From assembly GCA_002393835.1 (NCBI GenBank), contig DGTW01000296.1, positions 1 to 6,647 of the forward strand: a stretch of DNA of 6,647 nt, read 5' to 3'. The DNA is from Treponema sp. UBA4326 (GTDB lineage: Bacteria; Spirochaetota; Spirochaetia; Treponematales; Treponemataceae). This document shows, in pieces, positions 6,622 through 6,647 of this stretch. Position 1 is the first letter of the stretch; the number at the start of each line of letters is the position of its first letter. A program made the position numbers and the translations under genes. The notes under the pieces are model-generated. The model was not told the DNA's origin, did no database searches, and worked only from the letters and a program-made list of their open reading frames with translations.

Positions 6622-6647
6622 AAAAAAAGGCTTCGCAACGATCTATC
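6622..6647 (-). terminator. Possible partial terminator cut by the right edge
   Basis: On the minus strand GATCGTTGCGAAGCC ends at 6629 and is followed by seven T (6628-6622). This is the expected 3' arm and T run of a terminator whose 5' arm would lie beyond the window. The pairing cannot be confirmed here. Confidence 0.4.

Noticed and set aside
1..6647. CRISPR arrays, tRNA or rRNA genes, insertion sequences
   Set aside because: No spaced direct repeats, cloverleaf or transposase-like frames were seen on either strand.

Overview
The window looks like a piece of a Bacillus-type (low-GC Firmicutes) chromosome. The ribosome binding sites are purine-rich Shine-Dalgarno sites about 7-8 bases from the starts, there is a clean sigma-A type promoter, and intrinsic terminators end in T runs. 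This is an inference; no housekeeping marker gene is present to fix the species. All four genes lie on the minus strand, so the operon reads from right to left.

Layout in order of transcription. The right edge (6574-6647) holds one complete and one probable partial intrinsic terminator, which would end transcription from an unseen minus-strand gene. Between them is a short perfect inverted repeat. A sigma-A type promoter with a duplicated -35 hexamer (6523-6559) follows, then gene A (4927-6471, 514 aa), gene B (2838-4934, 698 aa), gene C (1813-2841, 342 aa) and gene D (1-1806, at least 602 aa, cut by the left edge). Spacing is very tight: A and B overlap by 8 bases, B and C by 4 (ATGA), and C and D are 6 bases apart. 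This is one co-transcribed and probably translationally coupled unit.

Gene D is the only gene with a confident family call. It is a DEAH-box superfamily 2 helicase with a zinc ribbon, of the large kind found in multi-gene anti-phage systems (DrmA, DruE and DpdJ-like helicases, often linked to DUF1998). Gene A starts with a CoiA-like Cys2-His-Cys zinc module. Gene B has an N-terminal segment resembling the CoiA-type nuclease core (E-x-Q), a long coiled coil, and a C-terminal domain that looks like an AAA/P-loop fold with a degraded Walker A. Gene C is unrecognised.

The most economical reading is a defence-type or DNA-processing operon: a helicase motor plus three accessory proteins that may recognise, scaffold or cut DNA. 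Assignment to a named system is not possible from the visible part, because no methylase, PLD nuclease or DUF1998 partner is seen and the helicase C-terminus lies outside the window. Base composition is uneven, with the helicase markedly GC-richer than genes A and B, which hints at mosaic assembly.
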